From Drosophila pseudoobscura (Eukaryota; Arthropoda; Insecta; Diptera; Drosophilidae): a DNA stretch of 64,000 nt. Location: contig NC_046680.1 in assembly GCF_009870125.1 (NCBI RefSeq), positions 18,619,501 through 18,683,500 of the forward strand. Direction: 5' to 3'. Shown in pieces: positions 27,515 to 38,900 of this stretch (position 1 is the first letter of the stretch; each line of letters begins with the position of its first letter). Made by a program: the position numbers and the translations under genes. The notes below the pieces were generated by a model, which searched no databases, was not told the DNA's origin, and worked only from the letters and a program-made list of their open reading frames with translations.

Positions 27515-27991
27515 TCAATTGGATGTCTCTGAGCTGCTCGCCATGTAGATGCTCGTCAGATTCTTGAGGAACTTCTCATGCCTGACCAGATCGCAGCGCT
27601 CGCCCACGTTGCTGATATGCTGGCTGAGCCTCTTCAGACGGGCGTCGAGTAGCTCCGTGCGCCTCTGCACATGCTCGTTCATGTCCCGTTTGATGCGGTC
27701 CTGGGTTTCCCGCAAGCTGCTGGCGGTGTGCCGGCGGTGTCTATCGACGATGAGCGACACCCTGGCCAAGTGCATCGACAGCTTGTAGTTTTTTCGATCC
27801 TCCAGCAAGGAGCGACGCTCCGCTGCCAACTGCTGCTTCATCTCCAGTTGCTGGCGGGTGGGTTGGTAGCGTTTTCGGAGCAGGCAATCCGGCAGCTCTG
27901 CACTCACAGGTTCCTTGCAATGAATATAAAAGGCCACGTTATCGGGTCGTCGAAACTCCTCTGCATACAGATTGCCAAAATATTGATACAT
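27515..27991 (-). CDS. Nested antisense gene, 158-aa coiled-coil protein of unknown function
   Basis: An intronless ORF on the minus strand starts MYQYFGNLYAEEFRRP and ends MASSSETSN. I do not recognise the family. From about residue 45 it is highly charged and helical (Glu/Arg/Lys/Leu/Gln, for example QQLEMKQQLAAERRSLLEDR and RDMNEHVQRRTELLDARL), consistent with a coiled coil. There is no signal peptide or membrane segment. Third codon positions favour G/C, unlike the surrounding AT-rich DNA, and AATAAA lies 21 nt past the stop. It lies opposite to the presumed kazrin first intron. An intronless nested gene often signals a retrocopy or a testis-expressed gene in flies, but that is inference. 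Confidence 0.72.
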   Translation of the reverse strand: MYQYFGNLYAEEFRRPDNVAFYIHCKEPVSAELPDCLLRKRYQPTRQQLEMKQQLAAERRSLLEDRKNYKLSMHLARVSLIVDRHRRHTASSLRETQDRIKRDMNEHVQRRTELLDARLKRLSQHISNVGERCDLVRHEKFLKNLTSIYMASSSETSN

Positions 27992-29527
27992 ACTTAAAAT
28001 TTTCCATAGATTACTTCAATGATTTGAAACTTAAATCCGAGTGGACCAGTCCCCAAAGCTTGCCAAGTCAGACAGATTTCTCCATGTAAGCCTATATAAT
28101 CTGAAACATTTTTCCATCTGTCTAATGCTTATACATAGCAAACTATATGAGTGTACATATGAACACCATAAATACTCCGATTAGGCAAGCCACGGGACTG
28201 ACCCAACCCAACCCTACCCTAAGCGGAACTCCACAGAACTTCATCCGTGTCCGTGGCTCGGATATAACACAAAAGTTACTTGCTATTATTATGATTAAAG
28301 TTTCTGCTTGTGTGGCCCGCACCACATTAGTGTTACTTCCTTGCCCCTGCCCCTGCCCCTGCCACAGGCCCCAAGCCCTAGACAACATACCCCATATCCC
28401 TATATGTTTGTGGCGTCTCTGCCAAAGTGCTGGCTCAGGTGGAGGCTGCAGCTCTTGGCGGCTTAGGTCAGACATATCGCATGTGAGGCAGTCCACCATT
28501 TCTACCTTTTCACCCGCTAGAAGCCAGCCATTTACATCATGAATTTTTTGGGGATAAAGTGGAAAAAAATGAAATAAAAACAGGAAACCAAAACATGACC
28601 ACAACATATTTTGCTGTCCATCTCTTTGTTGCCATTGGTCTGAGCCTTAAAGCGGATTAAAATTGAAATTCTAGGGTGGGGGAGAGGAGGGGAGTGGGCA
28701 GCCAGCTTTCTAGAGCATTAAGAGACGGTAGCGTTGCCAATTCAGCTGCTGGTTATGTATTAGTGGCACTTACCAATAAGCACTGGTGAACCCCAGTGCC
28801 TTCGTGTGGGGGTCATGTCATGACACAGGACTGTATGTATAATTAGTCCCATTTTGCATTCCGTTTCTTGTAGGATTCTCAACAGAGACCCAAGTTTTGA
28901 GTGCCCCCAGCCAGCCCTCTCCCCCTCTCTTTCTCCTCGTGCTCTGTGTGAACGATGTCAGTCTTCTCTTCTTCTCTGCTGGTCTTCTCTTTGACCCAAA
29001 AGGTTGAATGGGAAACTCAACTTTTACTAAAGCCGCAGTGCAGTTAAACTGGGTGTTGACATGCAATCCTCTGACAACAAAAAAATAGCCCAAATGGAAG
29101 TTTATGGCTAGCACTGGCCTACATACCAACCACTAAGCTTGCTCGCGGACAGGGACCGCAAAGCTTTCTGTTTTTATGGGCATCAATGGTGACACACGTG
29201 GAGCAGTCCACAGTCCACTCTGAACTCAAATTAGTTCCGATTCCCAGAGGACAAAAAAATTGGGAGAAGCAGAATAAAGTTGAATACTAACCTATTCCGG
29301 ACTATAAAATACCCTCTACCAAGATTTTATTCATTTTATTCTACTAATTATATAGGTATGTACATATATCCGATGGAATATGTGGCTAAATGTAGTTTGA
29401 AAACGAAGGACATTCAGAGATGTTGTTCCTCTTCAACGTTCCATAACAATTATAAAATACATAGATAAATATAAATACGTATAGATCACAGGCGGTCACT
29501 AATAGTTCGCATTTTCTTTATTTGCAG
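27992..29527. other. Non-coding stretch before the main kazrin start exon
   Basis: Holds the presumed promoter of the nested antisense gene and a CCCCTG repeat near 28341-28362. The right end is an acceptor-like TTATTTGCAG just before 29528. No further gene is supported. Confidence 0.4.
28093..28098 (-). promoter_or_regulatory. Candidate TATA box for the nested gene
   Basis: TATATA on the minus strand about 100 nt upstream of the nested ORF's ATG. That would give a leader of roughly 75 nt. No clear initiator was found at the expected spacing. Confidence 0.3.
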
Positions 29528-29919
29528 GTCAAGGTCAAGAGCTGACAGAGGGCCCCCTTCATAATTGATAGCGAACTCGCTTAGAAACGTGATCCAGACC
29601 GAGTCTTAGGCAGCTTCGTGTACGTATTTTCCTGGTGCCCCTGTGTCCTGTGTTGTCTGTCCTGCCTAGTGCTAAGTCAGAATGTTTGAGCCTCGATTAG
29701 AGCCGATTTGTGGCAGTTGAAAGTCGTTTCCAGCGCGGCAATAAGAAAAGCACACACACACGCACACACACATATACACATACAAACACCCATCCAACCA
29801 CACAGTGACACGATACTTTTTTTGCTGGTGTGAGTGTGTGTGTTTTTTTAATGTAGTGTGCGCGCGTACGTTCGCGTGTGTGTGTGTGTGTGAGTAGGTT
29901 TTTTCCGTGTTTCTGAAGA

Positions 29920-32900
29920 ATGCAAATAAACGGTGTCGCTGCCGGACCCACGATGGCCGCATCAGAGCCACCAGAGCCACCGCCGCGCAATCCGGATCGC
30001 ATAAATGCCTCACTGCACAAGCTCAGCGAATCCGTAAGTACCACAAGCAACCCCGCAATCCATAGCCACCCCCTTCGGACCGCCATACTCCTCCTCCTCC
30101 TCCACTCAAACCCCGCAATGTAGGCAAAATTATAAAAAATATAAAAACGGAACCTAATTGGACTCATTCAATGCTCGTTAGAAAGGAGGGTGGGGCCACT
30201 ACCGAGGAGGGGGCTCTCCAATTGCATGCCTCAGCATCCACTTCCACTCTCCCTACTTGGCACAATACTTCATCTTCCTTTTGTAGAACAAATTCCCCAC
30301 ATCTGCATCTCCCACCCATTGACTAATTGACAACTTCTGGGCTCTCGCTGTCGCTATCTCTCTGCTTTTGCTCTTTCTCTCTTATCTGCTATTTACCTTT
30401 GGCCGGATTCATTGAATCTAAAGTAGATGTTATAAAATCTTTTCAATTTCCTTTGCAGAAAATTGTTAAATCACTGGACTCGAGTCTGATCAAGGAGAAG
30501 TCCGTCTCCGTTAACAACAATAAGCCTATACGGCCGCTGCTCTCTCTGGATAACTCTGTTACCGCCTCCACATCAGCGGCAGCCGCAGCGACAGCAGCAG
30601 GAGCAGCAGCAGCAGCAGCTGGAGCTGGAGCAGTAGGCGGAGCCCCTGTCAAGCCATCGCCCCTGGTACTTACCAGCAAACGAGACCTCACGCCCAGCAA
30701 CGACAGCAGCTCCTCGCCGGCCAGCTCGAATGGCAGCAATCAGACACTTACGCCACCCATGACCAACGACAACCAGCAGCAGCAGCAGCAACAGCAGCAT
30801 CGACCACCATCATATCCTGGGAAGAGCGAGGTCGTCGGTCTGCCACAGCCACAATTGCCGAATGGCCTCGGAGGCACGGCCAATGCGAACTCTATCCCCG
30901 GCCCAGCCATGATCCATGCGAATAACTCAAATTTAATTGCCGCTGGTCACCTGGCACAGGGAGTTGCCGTCTCCTCCAGCTCCGCTTCGACGTCCACCGC
31001 CAACAGCTCCTCCGGCGGCAGTGCACTAAATGCGGGTAAGTGTGGGTGTGTGCGTACAAGTGAGTGTGAGTGTGAGTGGTCGAATGGAAAGGCGAAAGGG
31101 AATGGGAACGGACATGGACATGGACACGGGAAGATGCATGCAAATGCATTTGTAATGGCCAGAAGCGTGGGAGCAATCAGCAGATTGCTGCGGGCAGAAG
31201 ACCAATGGGGAGAAAGCAGGGAATGGTTAAATCAGCAAATTCCAGAAGGATGGCAACGGTGTTCAAAGTGAAATTAAATCAACGTTCGCTGATTGAATCC
31301 TTTCCGCATACATGTCGACAGATACCATACATATTGTTCAATAAAAGCTACTAAAAATGTTGGATATGAAACTTATTATTTTTTTAAATTGTTGAATTCA
31401 TATGGTTGCAGCATGTATTTTCTAATTAAAGCCAAGTTAGTGGCGCAATCTGTGGGTAAAGATTTGTGACCAGAGAGCAAACCCGCAAATACTCGTATAT
31501 ATGTACATTTATCCTCTCTCTTTTGAATTGCAGAAATAATCTCTGAAAAGCTGATAGATACATTTTCTAGTTAATTTCTAAAATTCAACAAATTCAAGTT
31601 GACTTTGAGAAAATTGACAAAATGTTTGTCTTTTTAATAAAGTTGTAACAAAATATCGTGCGAGCATCTTGTCTGGTCTTGTCCGGAAGCCAAGAGGAAA
31701 ACACTCTGACCGCACACAAATTTAATGTTGTCCGGGGCAAAATGCATGTTGAAAGTGGCAAGTAGATGATAAAGGCCACACAGAGTCAAGCGGACCTCAG
31801 TGGGGAAGAACAACAACGACAGATATTGGGTAAACCACAGACACAACATCAACGAAGGGCGGGAAAGAAGTCATGAAGAGGGTGGAAAGTGCGGGCGGGC
31901 TGCGGGATTTGCAGAATGTCCTCGTACATAAGTGAAGTGTAGTTTTTTTTGGCTTCGTGCTGTACTGAGATTGGGGCCAGGGCCAGGGCCAGCCCAACGC
32001 ATCGGATCAGATTAGAATGCCAAAGTGATGAACACTTCAAAAATCGGACAAATGGATGGTAATGGCCTGCCCTGCTCTCTCATTCTCTCTGGCCAGCACT
32101 TTGAGTTGCGGAGTTCAAAAGCCAACGAAGCGCATAGTCAGGGTTACCCTTACCCCACAGGAGGTGTACAAGTTTGAGGGGGAGTGAATCCTAGAGTGGA
32201 TGCGGTCGAGCTAAGTTGAAAACTTAAATATACGAAACTAAGCAGAGGATTTACCCATGGATAGAGTGGATAGAGTGGCGGCAGTGGAATGTACTATACA
32301 TAAATGGATTTTTAATAGGGGGAAAATCTGAGTCCTGCAATTAGAGAATTACGGAATAATGTTTAACGTTGTTTATTTTGCAATCCAAACAATTCAATTT
32401 TGATTATTAACATGTATACTAAAAATATACTCGTTTTTTGCCATTTAATTATGATTTAATGCCGCGCATTAAGAGCTTATTAAATGTTCATTCAAGTCCT
32501 TAGCCAAGCGATAAATCCAAATATATTTTTACTAATTTCAACATGGAGAAATGGGCGAAAGGAAAACATTCTCATTAATTTGTTGACATGTTTGTGCGTG
32601 AGTTGGGGGAATGAATGAATCGCCATCGCCAGGTCGGTGGCAGGAGCGAGTGTGCAATCAATTTAGACCCATCATCAGCTATTCACATGGGTGAGTTTTG
32701 CTTGGGGAGTGAGTGCTATGGGGAATAGGTAATCAAATTGTTCATCCCGTAAATGTATTATTATGAATACATTATAATTGAAATTACTCGTTTGCCCGTG
32801 TTCGTTTGCATCTAGATAAATGTGCCGAAAATCGATATTTATTTATTTTTCCCCGCACAGCAGTTTTAATTGTTGTTTGTTTACTTTTCAATCCTACTAC

Positions 32901-35900
32901 ATACTACTATTTGTCCGGTTTGGTATTTGAGGTCTCTCTCTTCCATTGTTTGTCGCAATCTAATTTCGTGTCCTGCACTTTCCCAACCACCCCTGAACTG
33001 TCCTGTCCGCCTGCCCAATTTGAATCAGCGTGTCCTCATGCTCATGCTCAATCTCATCCTCGTCGTCATCACTATCATTTCTTGCTATTGTTCTTGTTCT
33101 TCGTATTGCTGTTGTCGTTGTTCTTGTTGTTGTTGTTTGCGGTTTCTGTTGTTTGGTTTTATTTGGACTGTACGTATTGGATCAACCTGAATCAAGTTGC
33201 CCCATCCCACATCCTACCCAATCATCCCACCCATCGAAATATCTCCATCTTTATCTACATATATGTATCTGAACAATGCCATATCCAGTCGACAAGCGGA
33301 ATGCCAATGATGTTTGCCCAATTGTGAAATTAATGGAACCGAAGTCAATGGCAACCGCAAGAGCAGCTCCAGCTTCAGCTCCATCTCCACCCGCAGTATC
33401 CGCCAATATGAATCCATCATTATCTGGCTTCCTGACTCTGGGGCCACCGCATTCTCCGACATCCGCTGCCTCGGCAGCCCTCCTCATGCTCGAGTCCTGC
33501 GATGACAATCGCAACGAAGAGACAAAGGTCCGACTCCGAGGTGCCTCTGGCTGGGGCTCAGACTCTGGTCCAGCTTCAGGTAAGTTGCACAATCAATTTT
33601 CAGCTTTTCTCTGCTCTGTTCTGCTCGGTTCTTTTCACTTTCATCCCAATTTCCGCTCTGTATTTTTAATTGAAGCAGCAGCAGCATCATCATCATCATC
33701 ATCACAATTAGCCCGCATGCCGAAATCCATTCAATCCTCTTACTGCACCCTCACCTCTGCACCCACCGTCCCGTTCCCTGTGGGGAAAGTAGTTGCACTT
33801 GATCCTCATTCAACCCGCCTGTCGATTCGTTGCCTTGGCCTGCTTTAGTTATAATTACACGGACTTTAGTTTGTTCGCAGAACTTTCCATTCAATGCATC
33901 CACACTTTTGCGCACGGCTCTGTTCTGCTGGTGCTGGAGCTTCCCACTTTGTGGCCAGTAGCTTTAGCTGTACAGGTTTGGGTATGCCAATGTAGTTCTT
34001 AGCTTATTTTCTTTGGTTTCCTTTTACGTTTGTTGCTTGCGTGCGATTTCTTTGGGCAAGAAGAGAGCGTGGTTTGATGAGCGGGCGCGGGGAACGTAAC
34101 TAATTGTGGGCTGGCTTCAGCTAGCGGTAGTGCCTTTGAGTAGAATATCGATCAGCAGGGGTGCAAAGCACTTCGACATTGGCTCGTTTTGCATAGATTT
34201 GCATCCCTGTTACGTACATATATGAACACCGCTTGTCCGCAGCTTCTGGTAGCTGTAGAAAAACGAAAGCCAAAACCAACAGGGAACTCCGCTTAAATAT
34301 TTACGCAATATTTCACAGAATCCGGCATGAAGCTGCGAGAGGAGAACGATCGTCTCAGTGCGGAGCTGGTTCGCTTGCGTCGACTGCTCGAGCTGTCCAC
34401 AGACGGGGCCGTCGGCGGCGTGGATCCCACAGAGGCAGATGCTCGTGGCAATAATGGAACAGCCACACAGGATCGCATTGAACGCCTGGAGTCGGAGCTG
34501 CGTACGGTCAAGAATCAGCTGCTGACCATGCGGCTGGAGCGGAAGAAACTGCGAACTGACAAATCCGATCTGCTGGGACAGGTGAAACAGCTGTGCGCCT
34601 CGCTGCAGGAGAAGGAACAGGAGCTGCGCGACTTTATCCGCAACTTCCAGGAGCGGGTGCGAGAGTCGGAGACTACAAATGCCAAGATCTCGGGCGATCG
34701 AGATCGGGAGCGCTTCCAGCTGCTCAAGCAGGCCCGGGATGAGGCCGAGCGCTCACTAGCCCTGGCCCAGCAGCTCTCGGCTCGTGACCTGCAGCTGCAG
34801 CGACTTCAAGAGCAGCTTCAGGAGGCGCGTCGCCAGCTCACAGGCTGCCTCTCCGACCAGGAGAGTCTCCACTCGTTTGCCCCACTGACTCCGCCCTCAG
34901 CGGCCTCTGGCATGCTCAGCCAGATGGCATCCGGCTCTGGCATGGGTGGAGTACTGGGCGGACTTCGCGGCACAGCCGACGACAGTGGCCGCGGCAACTC
35001 CCTGTCGGCATTCAGTGGCAGCCTGAGCGGCGGATCCGGGGCAACAGCAGGCGATCGAAACTCGTGCTCGAATGACTCGGGTCTGCGGAACAGCAGCGAC
35101 CGGGAAAGCACTGGCGGAGAGTTGAACTTCAGCGATGGCACCTGCGACAATGGACCGTGCATCACCGTGGATCCCGACAGCATTTCTCTCGTCTCCAGCC
35201 AGAACATGTATCAATGTGAGTGGGAGTCATACCATATGTGAGGTCTGAGTTTATATGTGTTTTTGTTTCGCTTTCAGTTGGAACGCCCAAAGAACGAAGC
35301 CCCACATTGTCGCCCTTGAACTCGGCTGCCTACTCCAGGTACATATTTCCTGGGCAGAATCTCATTTCGAGTAGAAACTAATCGAATCGCATTTATCCAA
35401 CCAACACGAACAGATCCGTGGAGCAGCTGGGCTCGCCGGTGGACCCCGATGGCCCAGGGGGGGCTGGAGCCATAACCCGGAAATTTGCCTGTGCCACAAA
35501 GAGTGGACCGTTGGGAGCACGCAACGGTCGTGGGGGAACCTGGGGCAGCATATCGCGTGTGTTTGCTCGATCGCGCAACAAGAACAAGGCCCTGTCCGCC
35601 GATGGAGTGACTGAATGTGAGTCGTTCAGTCGTCCTGCATTGAGGGAGCGGCTATATTAATGATTTACGAAAAATTCTCATTCAGACACCGACTACTCGT
35701 GGAATCCGCTCTCTGAGGAGGGCTATGCCGACAAGATACGGCTGCTGCGCGAGGCTTCTCAGTTGCCCATGGAGCGCTGGCGGGCCACCCAGGTGCTGGC
35801 CTGGTTGGAGGTGGCCCTGGGCATGCCCCAATATAGTGGCCGCTGTGCGGAGAACGTGAAGAGCGGGAAGGTTTTGCTGGAGCTGAACGACATCGAGCTT

Positions 35901-38900
35901 GAGGCCGGTCTTGGCCTGGCCCATCCCATGCACCGCAAGAAGCTCCGTCTGGCCATCGAGGAGCAGCGACGACCGGAACTAGTACGGTATCCACTCATCA
36001 CCCAACTGGGCCACACCTGGGTGGCCTCCGAATGGCTGCCGGACATTGGATTGCCGCAGTACGCGGAGCCGTTTCTGCAGTCCCTCGTCGATGCTCGCAT
36101 GCTGGACACGCTGTCCAAAAAGGAGCTGGAGAAGTTTCTGGGCGTGACCCGAAAGTTCCATCAGGCCAGCATTGTGCATGGTACGCAATATAAGACCAGA
36201 CTGAACCTTGAACCCACTTTTAATCTGTTGCCTTCCCCTGTTTGTCAGGCATTCACGTGTTGCGCATCGTGAAGTACGACCGCCAGACGCTGGCCATGAG
36301 ACGCGTGCAATCCGAGACGGTGGACACGGACCCCATTGTTTGGACAAATCAGCGCTTCATACGCTGGGTTCGATCCATCGACCTGGGCGAGTACGCCGAT
36401 AACCTGAAGGGTGAGTGTATTGATTGCCTGTCGATTGTTATGCCATTCATTTAACCAATTATGGCTCCATCCCCCGGCAGATAGCGGCGTTCACGGCGGA
36501 CTCGTCGTGCTGGAGCCATCCTTCTCGGGCGATACTATGGCCACGGCTCTGGGCATTCCCCCATCGAAGAACATAATACGACGACATCTGAACACGGAAT
36601 TCGATGCCCTCATTTTGCCAGCAAGGTGAGTTCGGACCGCCCCCCATTCAGTCATTTAAAATGTGTGTGTTTGTGTGTGTGTGTGTGTGCGATGTGTATC
36701 TGTGTGCGCGTGTGGGTCCTTTGTGTAATCCTTCGGTCTTGACAAGTGAAAGTGATCCATCCATAAGTAGTAGCGTTATACTTACAGCAATTTGATAAGA
36801 GTATTCTCTGCTTTGATTGAGTTTTGTTTTGTGCCGTTTTATATTACCAAAACCAACCCCCACCCCCACCCACACCCCCGCTCACTCTAATATAAGAGAG
36901 TTTGCATAACCTTCCAGCTAAAGTTCCAGTTTCTGTTATGGTTTATTTCGTTCTGTGAGTTTATGTGTTTTGTTACGCAATCATTTTTGCACTTTACTTA
37001 TCATACATATCTTACCATATCATATCATATCATATCATATCATACCATATCAGTAATATGTAAAGCGCCATACCACGAAATCTGTGTTTTCTTTGATGAG
37101 CCTCATCGTTATCATTATCATTATCATTATCAAACATATTCACTCACATTCACTCATTTCCAACTGGCTATTCCGTTAAATGCTTCGATAATCGATTTAT
37201 AGCTGCTTCTTATCTGCTAATCATCCACGTCCATGTTCTTCCACATCTTCTGAAGAAATATCGATGTCTTCCACATCTCATGCGATTTCTCATATCTGTC
37301 ATATCTATCTGTCTCTCGTGCATAATTATCTTATAGTCCATAGTCTGTATCTGAAAAATAGTTGTACTTTGTTTCTTTGTTGATCATGTAAACGTGTCTT
37401 AGACAACCAATTTTTAAACCAAAGAAAAAAATATATTGTATGTCCCAATAAGCGAATCGCACTAATGGCGGCCCTTCTGTGGCCATAATTCTCTCTCTTT
37501 TCTTTTCCCATCAATATGTCGTTCAACGTATATACATATATGTACATATGTATGTATATGCATTTCTTATATCCGCAATGCAGATACTTAATTTACTGTC
37601 AAATGGAAGAGTTTCAAATGGAAAGCTCCCGTCAATTGGCCAAATTGCAGGGCCATTAAAACCCCACGCGAAACAACAGAATGATACAAAATTATTACAT
37701 AAAAAATCAAATGGGATTCAAAATTGAACTGTTTAGCCAAGCTGATGATGGTGGTTATAATGATAATAGCTATAGGGAGAGAACAATAATTGGAGCACAG
37801 CGCTAACCATATCGTCATTACGTATAGATAGTTGATAGACTCACAGATGGAAGAGATATTCACACTCCGATTAGTACTACATATTAGTATCCGTATCCGT
37901 ATCGTATAGTATTCATAGTTTAGTAAGTGCTTCGCTTTGCGCACATTCGATATTGGATATTAACACTTACAGTACTCTCTCGGAGGAGGAGCTTAAGGAT
38001 GCATTTGTTTAGGATTATTTGCCAAGTCGACTCAAGCATTTAATGTCCACGATACAAGTAGTAGAAATACATACTTCACATATAGTAGGTAGGGTTAAGG
38101 CTTTGCTTCAGTGTTCAGCGTAATTAAGGATTTAAGGACACACTCATTTCGACACGATCTACCCTTTCACCTTCGCCACTAGCCTGGACAGAGTTGTTGT
38201 CCTCTGTGATACAGCATCGAAGATGTTGGTCAACGCACAAATTTGTACTTTCGAGACCAAACCACATACATACACATATACATTGAACACATATACATAC
38301 AAGAATTTCGTGGCTAAAACTGTAGTAGTCAAACTGTGTTGGTGTGTTGCATATTTTGGTGCGTTTTAGCGAGTTTGTACTGCGGTACTGCGGCAAAAAA
38401 TATCAGAGCTAAGAGAATAGTTTATTTGGTTGGATCGCAGCGACCGCAGTCCGAGTCTCAAATAAGTTAATTTTATTTAAGAAGTCTTCATTTGGGTTGC
38501 GCTATTTCGAAGTACATACATACAATGTCAATTGTAAGTAAAAATTGCTTACTAAGTAGCTCTCTCTCTCACACACACATACCCAATCCAACACCCACAC
38601 ACATACGGAAACGGCAACATACTCAAAACAGCAAACTCGAAACCAATCTTATGTATGTGTTATCAATGTTTTACGTAGCTTGAACTAGTCTAATCGTTGT
38701 CATCTTAATACAAGTACTACATACTACTACTCGTACAATACATACTCCACTCCACTCCACTCCACTCAAAGTGCGATTGGAACTAAGTAAGGCTTTAAAA
38801 GACAAACAAAAACCCACTCAACATCGTAACTTGGCTGCTGTCTTGGTTTGACTGGTTTGGTGTCTCTCTTGATTTCTGTTTGCCATTTTGCCATTTTGCC

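Noticed and set aside
30327..30458. Plus-strand extension before the kazrin exon at 30459
   Set aside because: The frame is open upstream, but a clear acceptor (CTTTGCAG) at 30458 and in-phase joining to 30033 show it is intron.
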